Part shown: positions 44,609 through 53,174 of the stretch, piece after piece
Numbering within the stretch: position 1 is the first letter of the stretch
Layout of the letters: every line of letters starts with the position of its first letter
Assembly (NCBI RefSeq): GCF_010727945.1
Contig: NZ_AP022569.1
Coordinates: forward strand, 1,364,001-1,428,000
Source of the DNA: Mycobacterium cookii
GTDB lineage: Bacteria > Actinomycetota > Actinomycetes > Mycobacteriales > Mycobacteriaceae
Direction of reading: 5' to 3'
DNA length: 64,000 nt
Notes under the pieces: generated by a model
What the model was told of the DNA's origin: nothing
The model's input: only the letters and a program-made list of their open reading frames with translations
The model's database searches: none
Position numbers and translations under genes: made by a program

Positions 44609-47053
44609 ATGCCGACCGATGGGTCGTTCGGTCCACCCCTCATCGTTTGGCTCGGCCCTCGTCGATATGTCTTCCCCGCCGGCCGGGACGTCACCGTCGG
44701 TCATGACGACGCTGCCGACATCCGCCTCGACGGCGCATTCGCGTCGACGCAGGTCGTGCTTCACCACAGCGGCGGTCAGTGGCTCGCCGTCGACCGCGGC
44801 GAAGCCGGGATCTACGTCAACGGGGTGCGGATGTCGACGGTCTTCATCCACGACGGCCGCCGGATCACCCTCGGCGATCCCCAGCACGGGCCGCTGTTGA
44901 TCTTCCAACTCGGCGTTCCGCCGCCTCCACCACGACCCGCGCCGCCGCCACGCCCAGTCACGTTCGCGCCGCCACCAGCGCCGCCGCCCCCGCCGCGGCC
45001 GGTCCGACACCCGTGGCCGCCCGTCCCTGCTCCACCGCCGGGCCCCCCACCCTGGGCACCCCCACCGCCTCCGCCACCGCTCGCGTCGCCACCGCCTGCG
45101 CCGGCCTCGCCGGCCGCTCCGCACACCCGGACCGCAGCCGTCCAGCGGCTCACCGGTGCAGCACGAAAACTGTTGCCACAGAAGCCCGAAGCTCGTTCTC
45201 ACGAAGTCGCACCCACGGCGTCACTTCCACAAGCGGATCACCAGGACACGATCATCCAGCGGTTCGCCGATACAACGCGAAAGCTGTTGCTGGAGAAGGC
45301 GAAAGACCAGCCTGGCGAGGCCGCGCCCACCGCGCCGCCGCCGCAACCGGCCAGCGAGGCCCCCAAGCCCGCCGCCATCGACGGTCCGCTGGAAGTGCGC
45401 CGGGTGCGATTCAGTGTCGACGGCGACCAGGCGCTGGCCGACGTCTCCTTTACCACGGCGCCCGGCACCCTCACCGCGGTCATCGGCCTCTCCGAGGCGA
45501 GCACCGCCGCGCTGGCCGACGTGCTGGGCGGCGCGGCGCAACCAAGCGTCGGCACAGTCGAATTCGGCGGTCACCAGGTCTCAGCCGATAACGTGCGACC
45601 CCGCGTCGCCGTGGTGCCGCGTCACGACCTATTGCACCCGCAACTGACCGTGGAACAGGCGTTGCGCTACGCCGCCGAATTACGTTTCACACCAAGCACT
45701 TCCACCGAACGCCGCAACGAGGTGGTGCGCTCCGCGCTGGACGACATGGACCTTAGTTCGCTGCGCACCGTCCAGCTGAAGAAACTCCCCGCCGAGCAGC
45801 GCAAGCGAGCATCGCTGGCGGTGGAATTGCTGACCAGTCCGACGTTGCTAGTCCTCGACGAGCCCACCGCCGGACTGGAACCGGAAGCGCAGCAACAGTT
45901 ACGGGCGACGTTGCGACGGCTCGCCGACGACGGGCGTGTCGTCGTGGTCGCCACCAGCTCGCCGGCCGACCTCGACGGGTGCGATCAAGTGCTGATCCTC
46001 ACGCCGACGGGCATTCCGGTGTTCGCCGGACCGCCGTCTCAGATCGACACGGAGTTGGGGACCAGCGACTGGACCGAGATCGTCGCGCGCGTCAGCGCCG
46101 ATCCGTATGGCGCACATGACGAGTACCTCGCTCGTCAGCAAGGGGAGCCGGAAGCACAGCCCACGACGCAGGCCGCCGGGGGGCCGAACCCACCGATCTA
46201 TCCGAATCTGTGGCAACAGATCCGGATCGCCACCCGTCGGCAGCTGTGGCTGTTGATCGCCGACCAGCGATACCTGATTTTCCTGGCGATCCTGCCGTTG
46301 CTCTTCGGCGCGGTCGCGCTCCTGGTGCCCGGAGACGCCGGTCTGGGCCCGGCCAGCCCGTACGGCAACAGCCCCGACGAGGCCGTGGAGATTCTCGCCG
46401 TGCTCAATATCGGTGCGGTAGTGATGGGAACGGCGCTCGGCATCCGCGACCTCTTCGGTGAGCGCCGCATCTTCCGCCGCGAACAGGCCCACGGCCTGTC
46501 GGCGTCAGCGTTCGTGACCGCCAAGGCCGCCGTCTACGGCCTGGTCGCCGTCGCGCAGGCCGGCATCATCACCGTCGCCGCCGCCGTCGGCAAGGGCGCG
46601 CCGACGCAGGGCGCGGTGCTACTCGGCAACGCGACGTTCGAATTGTTTGTGATACTGGCCGTCACCACGATCGTCTCGGCGATGGTCGCGCTCGCGCTCT
46701 CGGCGGCGGCGTCCTATGCCGAGCAGATCCTGCTGACCGCCGTGCTTATCGTGTTGGCCTCGCTGGTGTTCGCCGGGGCGCTGTTCCCGGTCGGCGGCCG
46801 GTTCGGCCTGGAGCAGCTCGCGTGGTTTGTGCCGGCCCGGTGGAGTTTCGCCGCGCTGGCCTCGACCGTCGATGTGCACGCCGTCAATCTGCTTGCCGCC
46901 GGCGATGATTCGTGGCGACACGCATCCGGCGCGTGGCTGCTCGACATGGGCATGCTGATCGGGTTGGGCGTAGTCGCCACCGCAGCACTGCGCTGGTGGT
47001 TGCGGCGGCCGTCCCGTCGCTCAGCGGCAGCGGAGATCAGCCAGAGGCCGTGA
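44609..47053 (+). CDS. FHA-ABC half-transporter with degenerate ATPase (Rv1747-like)
   Basis: An 814-residue protein. An N-terminal FHA-like domain (about 1-100) is followed by a proline-rich linker (about 100-165) and two copies of a segment ending in ARKLLPQK and TRKLLLEK. Then come an ABC ATPase domain (about 260-490) and six membrane helices of the ABC2 type. The layout matches Rv1747, though Rv1747 has two FHA domains. The Walker A loop reads GLSEASTAAL with no lysine (45485-45514), and the signature reads LPAEQRKR instead of LSGGQ-R. Walker B LLVLDEPTAG is intact. The FHA motif has lost its arginine (GHDDAADI). ATP hydrolysis is doubtful. Confidence 0.86.
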   Translation: MPTDGSFGPPLIVWLGPRRYVFPAGRDVTVGHDDAADIRLDGAFASTQVVLHHSGGQWLAVDRGEAGIYVNGVRMSTVFIHDGRRITLGDPQHGPLLIFQLGVPPPPPRPAPPPRPVTFAPPPAPPPPPRPVRHPWPPVPAPPPGPPPWAPPPPPPPLASPPPAPASPAAPHTRTAAVQRLTGAARKLLPQKPEARSHEVAPTASLPQADHQDTIIQRFADTTRKLLLEKAKDQPGEAAPTAPPPQPASEAPKPAAIDGPLEVRRVRFSVDGDQALADVSFTTAPGTLTAVIGLSEASTAALADVLGGAAQPSVGTVEFGGHQVSADNVRPRVAVVPRHDLLHPQLTVEQALRYAAELRFTPSTSTERRNEVVRSALDDMDLSSLRTVQLKKLPAEQRKRASLAVELLTSPTLLVLDEPTAGLEPEAQQQLRATLRRLADDGRVVVVATSSPADLDGCDQVLILTPTGIPVFAGPPSQIDTELGTSDWTEIVARVSADPYGAHDEYLARQQGEPEAQPTTQAAGGPNPPIYPNLWQQIRIATRRQLWLLIADQRYLIFLAILPLLFGAVALLVPGDAGLGPASPYGNSPDEAVEILAVLNIGAVVMGTALGIRDLFGERRIFRREQAHGLSASAFVTAKAAVYGLVAVAQAGIITVAAAVGKGAPTQGAVLLGNATFELFVILAVTTIVSAMVALALSAAASYAEQILLTAVLIVLASLVFAGALFPVGGRFGLEQLAWFVPARWSFAALASTVDVHAVNLLAAGDDSWRHASGAWLLDMGMLIGLGVVATAALRWWLRRPSRRSAAAEISQRP

Positions 47054-47777
47054 CCTCATTCCAGAGCGCTTTGTAGCACAGCGCCGCGGCGCTGTCCGGC
47101 GCGAAAGCCGTTACCGGCGCCCGTCGTTCGGCCATCTGCTCGATGATCGACAGCGCAGGGATTGCGGAGGCCAGGATCCCGGACCGCTCGGCGGACAGCT
47201 GCTGTACGAGTTCACGGTGCAGCCGCTTGCGTTGGTCGACCATCGAGAAGAACGCGCGGACTTGCGGACGGCGGCCCTCGAAATCGCTGACGAAGTCTGT
47301 CAATTGGTCGAAGGTGCGAACCGACAACGTCGCCGGGATCATCGGCACCAGCAGCGTGTCGACGGCATGCAGCACGTTTTCCGACAGCAACGAGATGCTC
47401 GGCGGGCAATCGAGGAACACCACGTCGTACTGCCCGTCGAGCGGTCGCAGCAACTGACGCACCCGTCGCGTCGGCCGCTTCGTCTCGTCGAGCTGCAGAT
47501 CGAGGTTGCGGTAGCGGAAGTCGGCCGGCACCAGGTCCAGCCCGTCGAAGTCGGTGGCTTTGATCGCGTCGTCGAGTGATCGCGTGCCGTCGACCAGTGC
47601 CCGTCCGCCACCCTTCACCCGGGGCCGCACCCGGAAGAAGTACGTGGCGGCGCCCTGCGGGTCGAGGTCCCACAGCAGCACGTTGTAGCCGCTGGTCGCC
47701 GCCAGGTGCGCCAGGTTGACCGCGGCCGACGTCTTGCCGACACCGCCCTTGATGTTGTACGTCGCATACACCTTCAT
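47037..47777 (-). CDS. ParA-family ATPase, orphan
   Basis: A 246-residue MinD/ParA-type ATPase. The deviant Walker A is KGGVGKTSAAVNLAHL, followed by WDLDPQGAATYFF and Walker B VVFLDCPPSISLL. No ParB or centromere-like repeats are nearby, and the window shows no other sign of plasmid partition. The start codon overlaps the stop of the CHAD gene (ATGA), so the two are translationally coupled. ParA proteins without ParB often position protein or storage cargos, and the CHAD link suggests polyphosphate granules. Its end overlaps the convergent ABC gene by 17 bases. Confidence 0.88.
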   Translation of the reverse strand: MKVYATYNIKGGVGKTSAAVNLAHLAATSGYNVLLWDLDPQGAATYFFRVRPRVKGGGRALVDGTRSLDDAIKATDFDGLDLVPADFRYRNLDLQLDETKRPTRRVRQLLRPLDGQYDVVFLDCPPSISLLSENVLHAVDTLLVPMIPATLSVRTFDQLTDFVSDFEGRRPQVRAFFSMVDQRKRLHRELVQQLSAERSGILASAIPALSIIEQMAERRAPVTAFAPDSAAALCYKALWNEVTASG

Positions 47778-49279
47778 CAGCGCACCAGAGCCTTCACCAG
47801 GGAACGGGTCGCGTCAGCCAGGAACGGCTCCAACCGGCCGGCCAGCGCGGCCCGCGCAGTGCGCTGATGCACGTCGAGTTGGGCGGCCAACTCCCCCATC
47901 GCCAAAACCGTCGCCGGCGGCGCCGCCTGCTGTTCCATCATCGCCGCGGCGAATTCGTGAATGGCCTCGCGCTGCACCTCGCCGTCCTGGAAATCGCCCA
48001 GCACGTCCTGCAACGCTTTGAGTTCTTTGAGCAGCCGGCGGTGCGGGGCGCGGGCGCATACCGGCCGGAACACCTCGAGCAGGTAGCGCAGTTCCTTGCA
48101 GCGCTTGCGCAGTGCGTGCACGTCGTCGCTGGGCGAGTCGGCGTTGATGCGCTTTCCACGCCGGGCCGCGTTGCGGTAGGCCCGCCCGATCCGTTGGCGA
48201 GCCAACGCCGAAACCGTCGGGTCGGCATCGGCGTCGGCGGCCACCTGCGCCAGCGCGCCACGCCACTCGGACATCAGCTCGTGAAAGCGCCGCGACCGCA
48301 GCCCGCGCACCAGACGACGACGTTCGGCCGCGCGGTGCCGCACCAGAAACGACCGGAACGGATCGAGCTGACTCGGGTCGGCCGAGGTCAGCCGGCCCGC
48401 CATGGTGTCCAGTTCGAGCAGGTACACATCCAGATCGCGGACGGGCGTGGTCAGATCTCCCAGCCACTTGAATTCCGGGCTGAACCGCTCGGCCAGACCT
48501 CCCGGCAGCACGTCGCCGGCCAGCTTGAGAATCGAGCGGGTGCGTCGCACCGCGACTCGTAGGTCGTGCAGGAACTCGGTGTCGATCGCCGCGATCGTGC
48601 CCGGCACGTTGTCTTCGATGGCCACCGCGAACCGATCGAGCATTTCGGCAATCGCCACTGCCGCAGACATTTCCGGACGCAGCGACTCCGCGTCGTCGGC
48701 CTGCCTCGCCGGCCTGCGAGTCGCACTGGACAGGGCCAGGTCATACGGCGTCGTCGTGACCGCGGTGAAGCCGTCCACGCCCGCCAACAACTGGGCGATG
48801 CGATCACCGGCGTCGTCGTAGCCACGTAGCGGCTGGATCCGCAGCTGGCCGGCGCCGTCCTCGACGCTCTCGCTCACCAGTCGGGCGACGGTTTTCTCAT
48901 CGGAGTTGAGCACCCGGCTCTCCCGGGTCAGGCACCGCACCGTGACGACGGGCAGCAGCGCGCGCAGCGCGACGATCGGAGTGAGCGCATCGCGCAGCCG
49001 CCCGTCGGGCAGCGTGTGGCAATGAGCCGGCCACTTCACCCCCGCGCGCGGGGCCTGCAGCCGCGTCCCGTCCGGAAACTCCAAGATCAACGGCCCGTCG
49101 TCGACGAATTCCAAGGAGAAGCCGGCGGAGTGCAGCCGCCAATCGAATGTGTCCAACCAGGTGTGCGTCGTCTCACTTTGCGGTCCGGAGGCCAGGCTGA
49201 AGGTGGGCTGCAAAGCCGATTCGACGACATCCCATTCGACCGCGCCCTGCTTGCCGAAAGCACGGGGACGCTTACCCAT
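47777..49279 (-). CDS. CYTH-like and CHAD domain protein
   Basis: A 500-residue protein. Residues 1 to about 195 form a CYTH-like (triphosphate tunnel) domain, much altered: it opens AVEWDVVESALQPTF and contains ESRVLNSDEKTVARL. Residues about 205-500 form a CHAD domain with the conserved histidine motifs FLHDLRVAVRRTRSILKLAG and DDVHALRKRCKELRYLLEVF. CHAD domains bind polyphosphate and target proteins to polyphosphate granules. The start at 49279 is preceded by GGTGAG. It is coupled to the downstream parA-like gene. Confidence 0.87.
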   Translation of the reverse strand: MGKRPRAFGKQGAVEWDVVESALQPTFSLASGPQSETTHTWLDTFDWRLHSAGFSLEFVDDGPLILEFPDGTRLQAPRAGVKWPAHCHTLPDGRLRDALTPIVALRALLPVVTVRCLTRESRVLNSDEKTVARLVSESVEDGAGQLRIQPLRGYDDAGDRIAQLLAGVDGFTAVTTTPYDLALSSATRRPARQADDAESLRPEMSAAVAIAEMLDRFAVAIEDNVPGTIAAIDTEFLHDLRVAVRRTRSILKLAGDVLPGGLAERFSPEFKWLGDLTTPVRDLDVYLLELDTMAGRLTSADPSQLDPFRSFLVRHRAAERRRLVRGLRSRRFHELMSEWRGALAQVAADADADPTVSALARQRIGRAYRNAARRGKRINADSPSDDVHALRKRCKELRYLLEVFRPVCARAPHRRLLKELKALQDVLGDFQDGEVQREAIHEFAAAMMEQQAAPPATVLAMGELAAQLDVHQRTARAALAGRLEPFLADATRSLVKALVR

Positions 49280-49409
49280 CACTCACCTTCCACTGGCCGC
49301 ATGGCCGCGACCGCGCGACAGATGCGGACAGATGATAGCCGTAACGGATGAACAGCCCGCGGTTTCACAAGCGCCACGGCAACACGATCACTATCGGTTA
49401 CCGTCGGGT

Positions 49410-51386
49410 ATGACCACCACTGCGGAACACTTGCGCAACTCTCTCGACGGACGTTGGCGCGACGTGAAGAACCAGATGCGGCAGCGGCTGACCGACGAGA
49501 TCTTCCGCCCGCACTACACCCCGAACACCGTGATCGCCCGCACCAAGGTCGCCGAGCAGATGAGCATCATGGCCGCCGCGGGTGCCGCCGACGACGGTTT
49601 CCGCAAAGAGCACGGTGGCAATGGCAACGTCGGGGCCGCGGTCACGATGATCGAGATGCTGGCGATGTCGGACCTGTCACTGATGGTCAAGGCCGGCGTG
49701 CAGTGGGGCCTGTTCGGCGGGGCCGTGGAGAACCTCGGCACCGAGCGCCACCACGAGGCGTACGTACCCAAGATCATCAACCTCGAACTGCGCGGCTGTT
49801 TCGCGATGACAGAGACCGGACACGGCAGCGATGTCCAGTCGCTGGAGACGACCGCGACCTACGACGCGGCCACCGAGGAGTTCGTGATCCACTCGGAGAC
49901 GCCGAACGCGCGCAAGGACTACATCGGCGGCGCCGCCGAGACCGCCACCGTCGCAGCGGTATTCGCGCAACTGATCACAACCGAGAACGGCGAGCAGGTC
50001 AACCACGGGGTGCACTGCTTCCTGGTCCCGATCCGGGACGATGAGGGCAACGACCTGCCCGGTGTGACGACTTCGGACTGTCAGTACAAGGGCGGCCTGC
50101 CGGGTGTCGACAACGGTCGCCTGGTGTTCGACCACGTCCGCGTTCCGCGGGTCAACCTGCTCAACAAATACGGTGACGTGGCGGCCGACGGCACCTACAG
50201 CTCGCCGATCGAGAACGCCAACCGCCGCTTCTTCACGATGATCGGCACCCTGATCCGCGGGCGGGTCACCGTCGGCGGGAGTGCGGGTAACGCCGCGCGG
50301 GTGGCCCTGGACATCGCGACCCGGTATGCCTTGCAGCGCAAGCAGTTCACCGCACCGGACGACGACGGCGAAGTGCTGATCATGGACTATCTGGTGCATC
50401 AGCGACGGCTGTTCCCGTTGATCGCCAAGTCGTATGCGTTGCAGTTCGCCCAGAACGAGCTGGTGTCCAAGTGCCACGACCTACAGACCGCCGACTCACC
50501 CGACGCCGAGGAGCAGCGTGAGTTGGAGTCTCGGGCGGCCGGCCTGAAAGCCGCGAACACCTGGCACGCGTCCACCGCCATCCAAGAGGCCCGTGAAGCA
50601 TGCGGCGGCGCCGGCTATTTGGCGGACAACCGGTTGATCGCGCTGCGCGCCGACACCGACGTGTTCACCACCTTCGAGGGTGACAACCATGTGTTGACCC
50701 AGCTGGTGGCCAAGGAACTGCTGACCGCGTACGCCGACGACATCAAAGGCATGAGCCCCGTGGAGTGGGTACGGTTCGCGGCGAACTTCGCCGGCGAGCG
50801 GGTGCTCAAACGCACTGCGGCCGAGACGATCATCCAAACGATCATCGACGCGCGACAGGACAACGAAGAAGAGGGCAGCCTGTTCAACCGCGGCACCCAG
50901 GTGCAGATGCTCGAGGACCGCGAGCAGTACATCATCGCCTCAGTCGCGCGCCGGCTGCAGGCCAAGTCGAAAGAGATGTCCGCGTTCGACGCGTTCAACT
51001 CCGTGCAGGATCACGTGCTGCACGCCGCCAGGGCACACATCGACCGAGTTGTGTTGGAGGCGTTCGTCGCCGGCATCGACGCCTGCGAGGACGACGAGGC
51101 CCGCGAGATCCTCGGTCTGGTCTGCGACCTCTATGCGCTGACGGTGATCGAGGACGACAAGGCGTGGTACGTCGAGCATCGTTTCCTGTCCACCGAGCGC
51201 GCCAAGGCGGTCACCCGCGGCATCAACGACCGGTGCCGGTTGCTGCGGCCGTACGCCGAAACCCTGGTGGACGGCTTCGGGATTCCCGAGCCGCTGCGCT
51301 ACGCCGACATGCTGCATCCGGAGAAGCTGCCCGAGCCCGGCGCCGCCGGTGACGGATCTACTGATTCGGCACTTGTCCACGGGTGA
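49410..51386 (+). CDS. acyl-CoA oxidase/dehydrogenase (ACOX-like)
   Basis: A 658-residue flavoenzyme for the first step of beta-oxidation. It is longer than ordinary FadE proteins and matches the acyl-CoA-oxidase layout: GCFAMTETGHGSDVQSLETTA (FAD/substrate site), RGRVTVGGSAGNAARVALDIATRYALQRKQF, ACGGAGYLADNRL and the catalytic-base loop TTFEGDNHVLTQL, then an extra C-terminal helical domain. The ATG at 49410 gives the family N-terminus. Whether it passes electrons to oxygen or to ETF cannot be told from sequence. Confidence 0.9.
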   Translation: MTTTAEHLRNSLDGRWRDVKNQMRQRLTDEIFRPHYTPNTVIARTKVAEQMSIMAAAGAADDGFRKEHGGNGNVGAAVTMIEMLAMSDLSLMVKAGVQWGLFGGAVENLGTERHHEAYVPKIINLELRGCFAMTETGHGSDVQSLETTATYDAATEEFVIHSETPNARKDYIGGAAETATVAAVFAQLITTENGEQVNHGVHCFLVPIRDDEGNDLPGVTTSDCQYKGGLPGVDNGRLVFDHVRVPRVNLLNKYGDVAADGTYSSPIENANRRFFTMIGTLIRGRVTVGGSAGNAARVALDIATRYALQRKQFTAPDDDGEVLIMDYLVHQRRLFPLIAKSYALQFAQNELVSKCHDLQTADSPDAEEQRELESRAAGLKAANTWHASTAIQEAREACGGAGYLADNRLIALRADTDVFTTFEGDNHVLTQLVAKELLTAYADDIKGMSPVEWVRFAANFAGERVLKRTAAETIIQTIIDARQDNEEEGSLFNRGTQVQMLEDREQYIIASVARRLQAKSKEMSAFDAFNSVQDHVLHAARAHIDRVVLEAFVAGIDACEDDEAREILGLVCDLYALTVIEDDKAWYVEHRFLSTERAKAVTRGINDRCRLLRPYAETLVDGFGIPEPLRYADMLHPEKLPEPGAAGDGSTDSALVHG

Positions 51387-51499
51387 CGAATTTCCCGCCG
51401 GGGCCAATCACAGCGAGATTCACGACGATTCAAAGGCCCGCAGCAACGCGATGACGGGGTATGCGAACCAGAACCTGTTCGCTATCACCGGAGTTGATC

Positions 51500-52084
51500 A
51501 TGACCGCCGCCATCACCTCGACCGAGTTGCGCGACCGCCTCGCCTCGCAGAAGCCGCCATGGATTCTCGACGTGCGCACCCCCGCCGAGTTCGAGACCGC
51601 GCACATCGACGGGTCCTACAACGTGCCGCTCGATGTGCTCAACGACCACGGCTCTCAGGTCGCCGAACACCTCGACCAGAGCCAGGACATCGTGCTGGTC
51701 TGCCGGTCAGGTCAACGCGCCGGCCAGGCCGCCGAGCTTCTGCAGAGCGCCGGCGTGTTCGGCGGGACGGTCCTGGAAAACGGGATCGCCGATTGGGAAG
51801 GCCGGGGGTTCGACGTCAACCGTGGCGTCCAGCGATGGGAGCTGGAGCGGCAGGTTCGCCTCGTCGCCGGCTCGATTGTGCTGTCGTCGGTGCTCGGCAG
51901 CGTCGCATTCCCGCGACTCAAATGGCTGGCCGCGGCGATCGGCGGCGGTCTGACCTACGCCGCCATCTCCAACACCTGCGCGATGGGCACCGCATTGTCG
52001 AAGCTGCCGTACAACCGCGGGGCGACCTCGGACGCTCAGACGGTCCTGTCGCGGCTCGCGGCGCCCTCGAGCGGCGGCCGTTAA
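51500..52084 (+). CDS. rhodanese-domain protein with membrane hairpin (YgaP-like)
   Basis: A 194-residue sulfurtransferase. The rhodanese domain (about 1-105) has LDVRTPAEFETAHIDGSYNVPL and the active-site loop CRSGQRAG, with the persulfide cysteine near residue 74. The C-terminal part (DUF2892 type) has two membrane segments, SIVLSSVLGSVAFPRLKWLAA and IGGGLTYAAISNTCAMGTAL. This matches the membrane rhodanese YgaP. GGAG lies about seven bases before the ATG at 51500. Confidence 0.88.
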   Translation: MTAAITSTELRDRLASQKPPWILDVRTPAEFETAHIDGSYNVPLDVLNDHGSQVAEHLDQSQDIVLVCRSGQRAGQAAELLQSAGVFGGTVLENGIADWEGRGFDVNRGVQRWELERQVRLVAGSIVLSSVLGSVAFPRLKWLAAAIGGGLTYAAISNTCAMGTALSKLPYNRGATSDAQTVLSRLAAPSSGGR

Positions 52085-52165
52085 AATCACCGCAAGTCTT
52101 GCCCGGACCTCCCCTGCGGCAGGATCGACGGGTAGTCGATGCCCTGACGAGATAGGCTTTAGCCC

Positions 52166-52294
52166 ATGAATCCGAACCCGGACTACGACGCCAGCGACGA
52201 GCTGGAGTACGGCATCGCGTCCTACGCGTGGCTGCTCCGGGGCGTCTACCCGCCGCCGTCCTACGCGCCCGACCTCGGTAACGCCGGCGGATAG
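52166..52294 (+). CDS. candidate 42-residue small protein
   Basis: A short open frame encodes 42 residues, beginning MNPNPDYDASDELEYGIASY, continuing AWLLRGVYPPPSYAPDL and ending GNAGG. Composition is coding-like, with aromatic, acidic and PPPSYAP segments and G/C-rich third positions throughout. It ends exactly at the stop of the convergent DUF732 gene, and the ribosome-binding site is weak. I do not recognise a family. It could be a real small protein or a chance frame. Confidence 0.45.
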   Translation: MNPNPDYDASDELEYGIASYAWLLRGVYPPPSYAPDLGNAGG

Positions 52295-52651
52295 CTACTG
52301 CGGGGGCGGCACGTAGCTGCCCGCCGAGTTGCGCAACTGCCAGAGCTGGGCGGGGCAATAGATGTTCACCGCGTTCGAGATCAGATAGTTGGCTGAGTAC
52401 TCGTCGTTGGGTTGGACATCCCTTTTCACATCACCGATAACTTGCGCGTAGCTGATGCCGCCGGTGATCTTGCCGCAGATCCCGTGCGCGTAGCTGATGG
52501 CGTCGGCCGTGTTCGCGAAGCTGTATTGCTTGCGCACCGTGGTGTCGTAGATGAACTCGATGTCGGGCGCCGGCACGGCGTGCGCCGCCGGCGCCGGGCC
52601 GCCGAGCAGGACCGCGACAATCAGGGGCGCCAGCCATATTCCGCGCTTCAT
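52295..52651 (-). CDS. secreted DUF732-like protein, end of mce operon
   Basis: A 118-residue exported protein. The signal peptide (about 1-24, MKRGIWLAPLIVAVLLGG then APAAHA) is followed by a DUF732-like domain: DIEFIYDTTVRKQYSF, AISYAHGICGKITGG, and NAVNIYCPAQLWQLRN with two cysteines. It ends in PPPQ. The ATG at 52651 overlaps the stop of the CAP-domain gene (ATGA), so it is the last gene of the long mce transcript. Its role is unknown; it is secreted together with the envelope transporter components. Confidence 0.8.
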   Translation of the reverse strand: MKRGIWLAPLIVAVLLGGPAPAAHAVPAPDIEFIYDTTVRKQYSFANTADAISYAHGICGKITGGISYAQVIGDVKRDVQPNDEYSANYLISNAVNIYCPAQLWQLRNSAGSYVPPPQ

Positions 52652-53157
52652 GACGGCTGCCCGTAAACGGCGACCAGCACGCTGCGGTCGACGCTGTTCT
52701 CCGACCACACCCCGATCTGGGTGTTGGCGCAGTTCGACATGATCGCCATGTAGTCGGGGCGGTAATACCAATTACCCATCACGTCAAGGTCATTGATCGC
52801 CAATGAGTTGTTGATCGCCACGGTCTCGGCCACCGTGCCGCGGTAGCCCGCGTCGCGGGCCCGGTCCTGCACGGTCGACCCGTCCGACCCGTTGTCGGCG
52901 TCGAGACTTCGGTTGTTGAGCACGTCGACGGTGTGGCGCTGAGCGGCGGCCTCCAGTTGCGGGTTTTTCTTCAGCTTGGTGGTGCAGCCGTGCTGCGCCT
53001 TGATGGTGTCGACGTTGACCACGATGCCGTTGTTGAGCCGGTCGTTGTTCCCGGGAACCCCGGGGGCGGCCGATGCGATCACGCCGGGTGCGACGAGCCC
53101 GCCCACCAGCGGTATCGACACGGTCTGTACGAGGCGGCGAACGTGCTTGTCAGTCAT
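52648..53157 (-). CDS. secreted CAP-domain (SCP/PR-1-like) protein
   Basis: A 169-residue exported protein. The signal peptide spans about 1-31 (LVQTVSIPLVGGLVAPGVIASAA). The CAP-like domain shows NPQLEAAAQRHTVDVLNN (helix with the first histidine), RARDAGYRGTVAETVAINN (the conserved Glu), and a C-terminal PDYMAIMSNCANTQIGVW. The second CAP histidine (usual HxxxM) is replaced by PDYMAIM, so metal binding may be lost. CAP proteins often bind sterols or lipids, which suits its place in an mce operon. It starts 17 bases after the MPT51-like gene ends. Confidence 0.8.
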   Translation of the reverse strand: MTDKHVRRLVQTVSIPLVGGLVAPGVIASAAPGVPGNNDRLNNGIVVNVDTIKAQHGCTTKLKKNPQLEAAAQRHTVDVLNNRSLDADNGSDGSTVQDRARDAGYRGTVAETVAINNSLAINDLDVMGNWYYRPDYMAIMSNCANTQIGVWSENSVDRSVLVAVYGQPS

Positions 53158-53174
53158 GGCATCTCATCCTGCGG

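Noticed and set aside
47037..47777. ParA as evidence of a plasmid origin
   Set aside because: No ParB, iterons or replication gene is nearby, and the gene is coupled to a CHAD gene among ordinary chromosomal genes.
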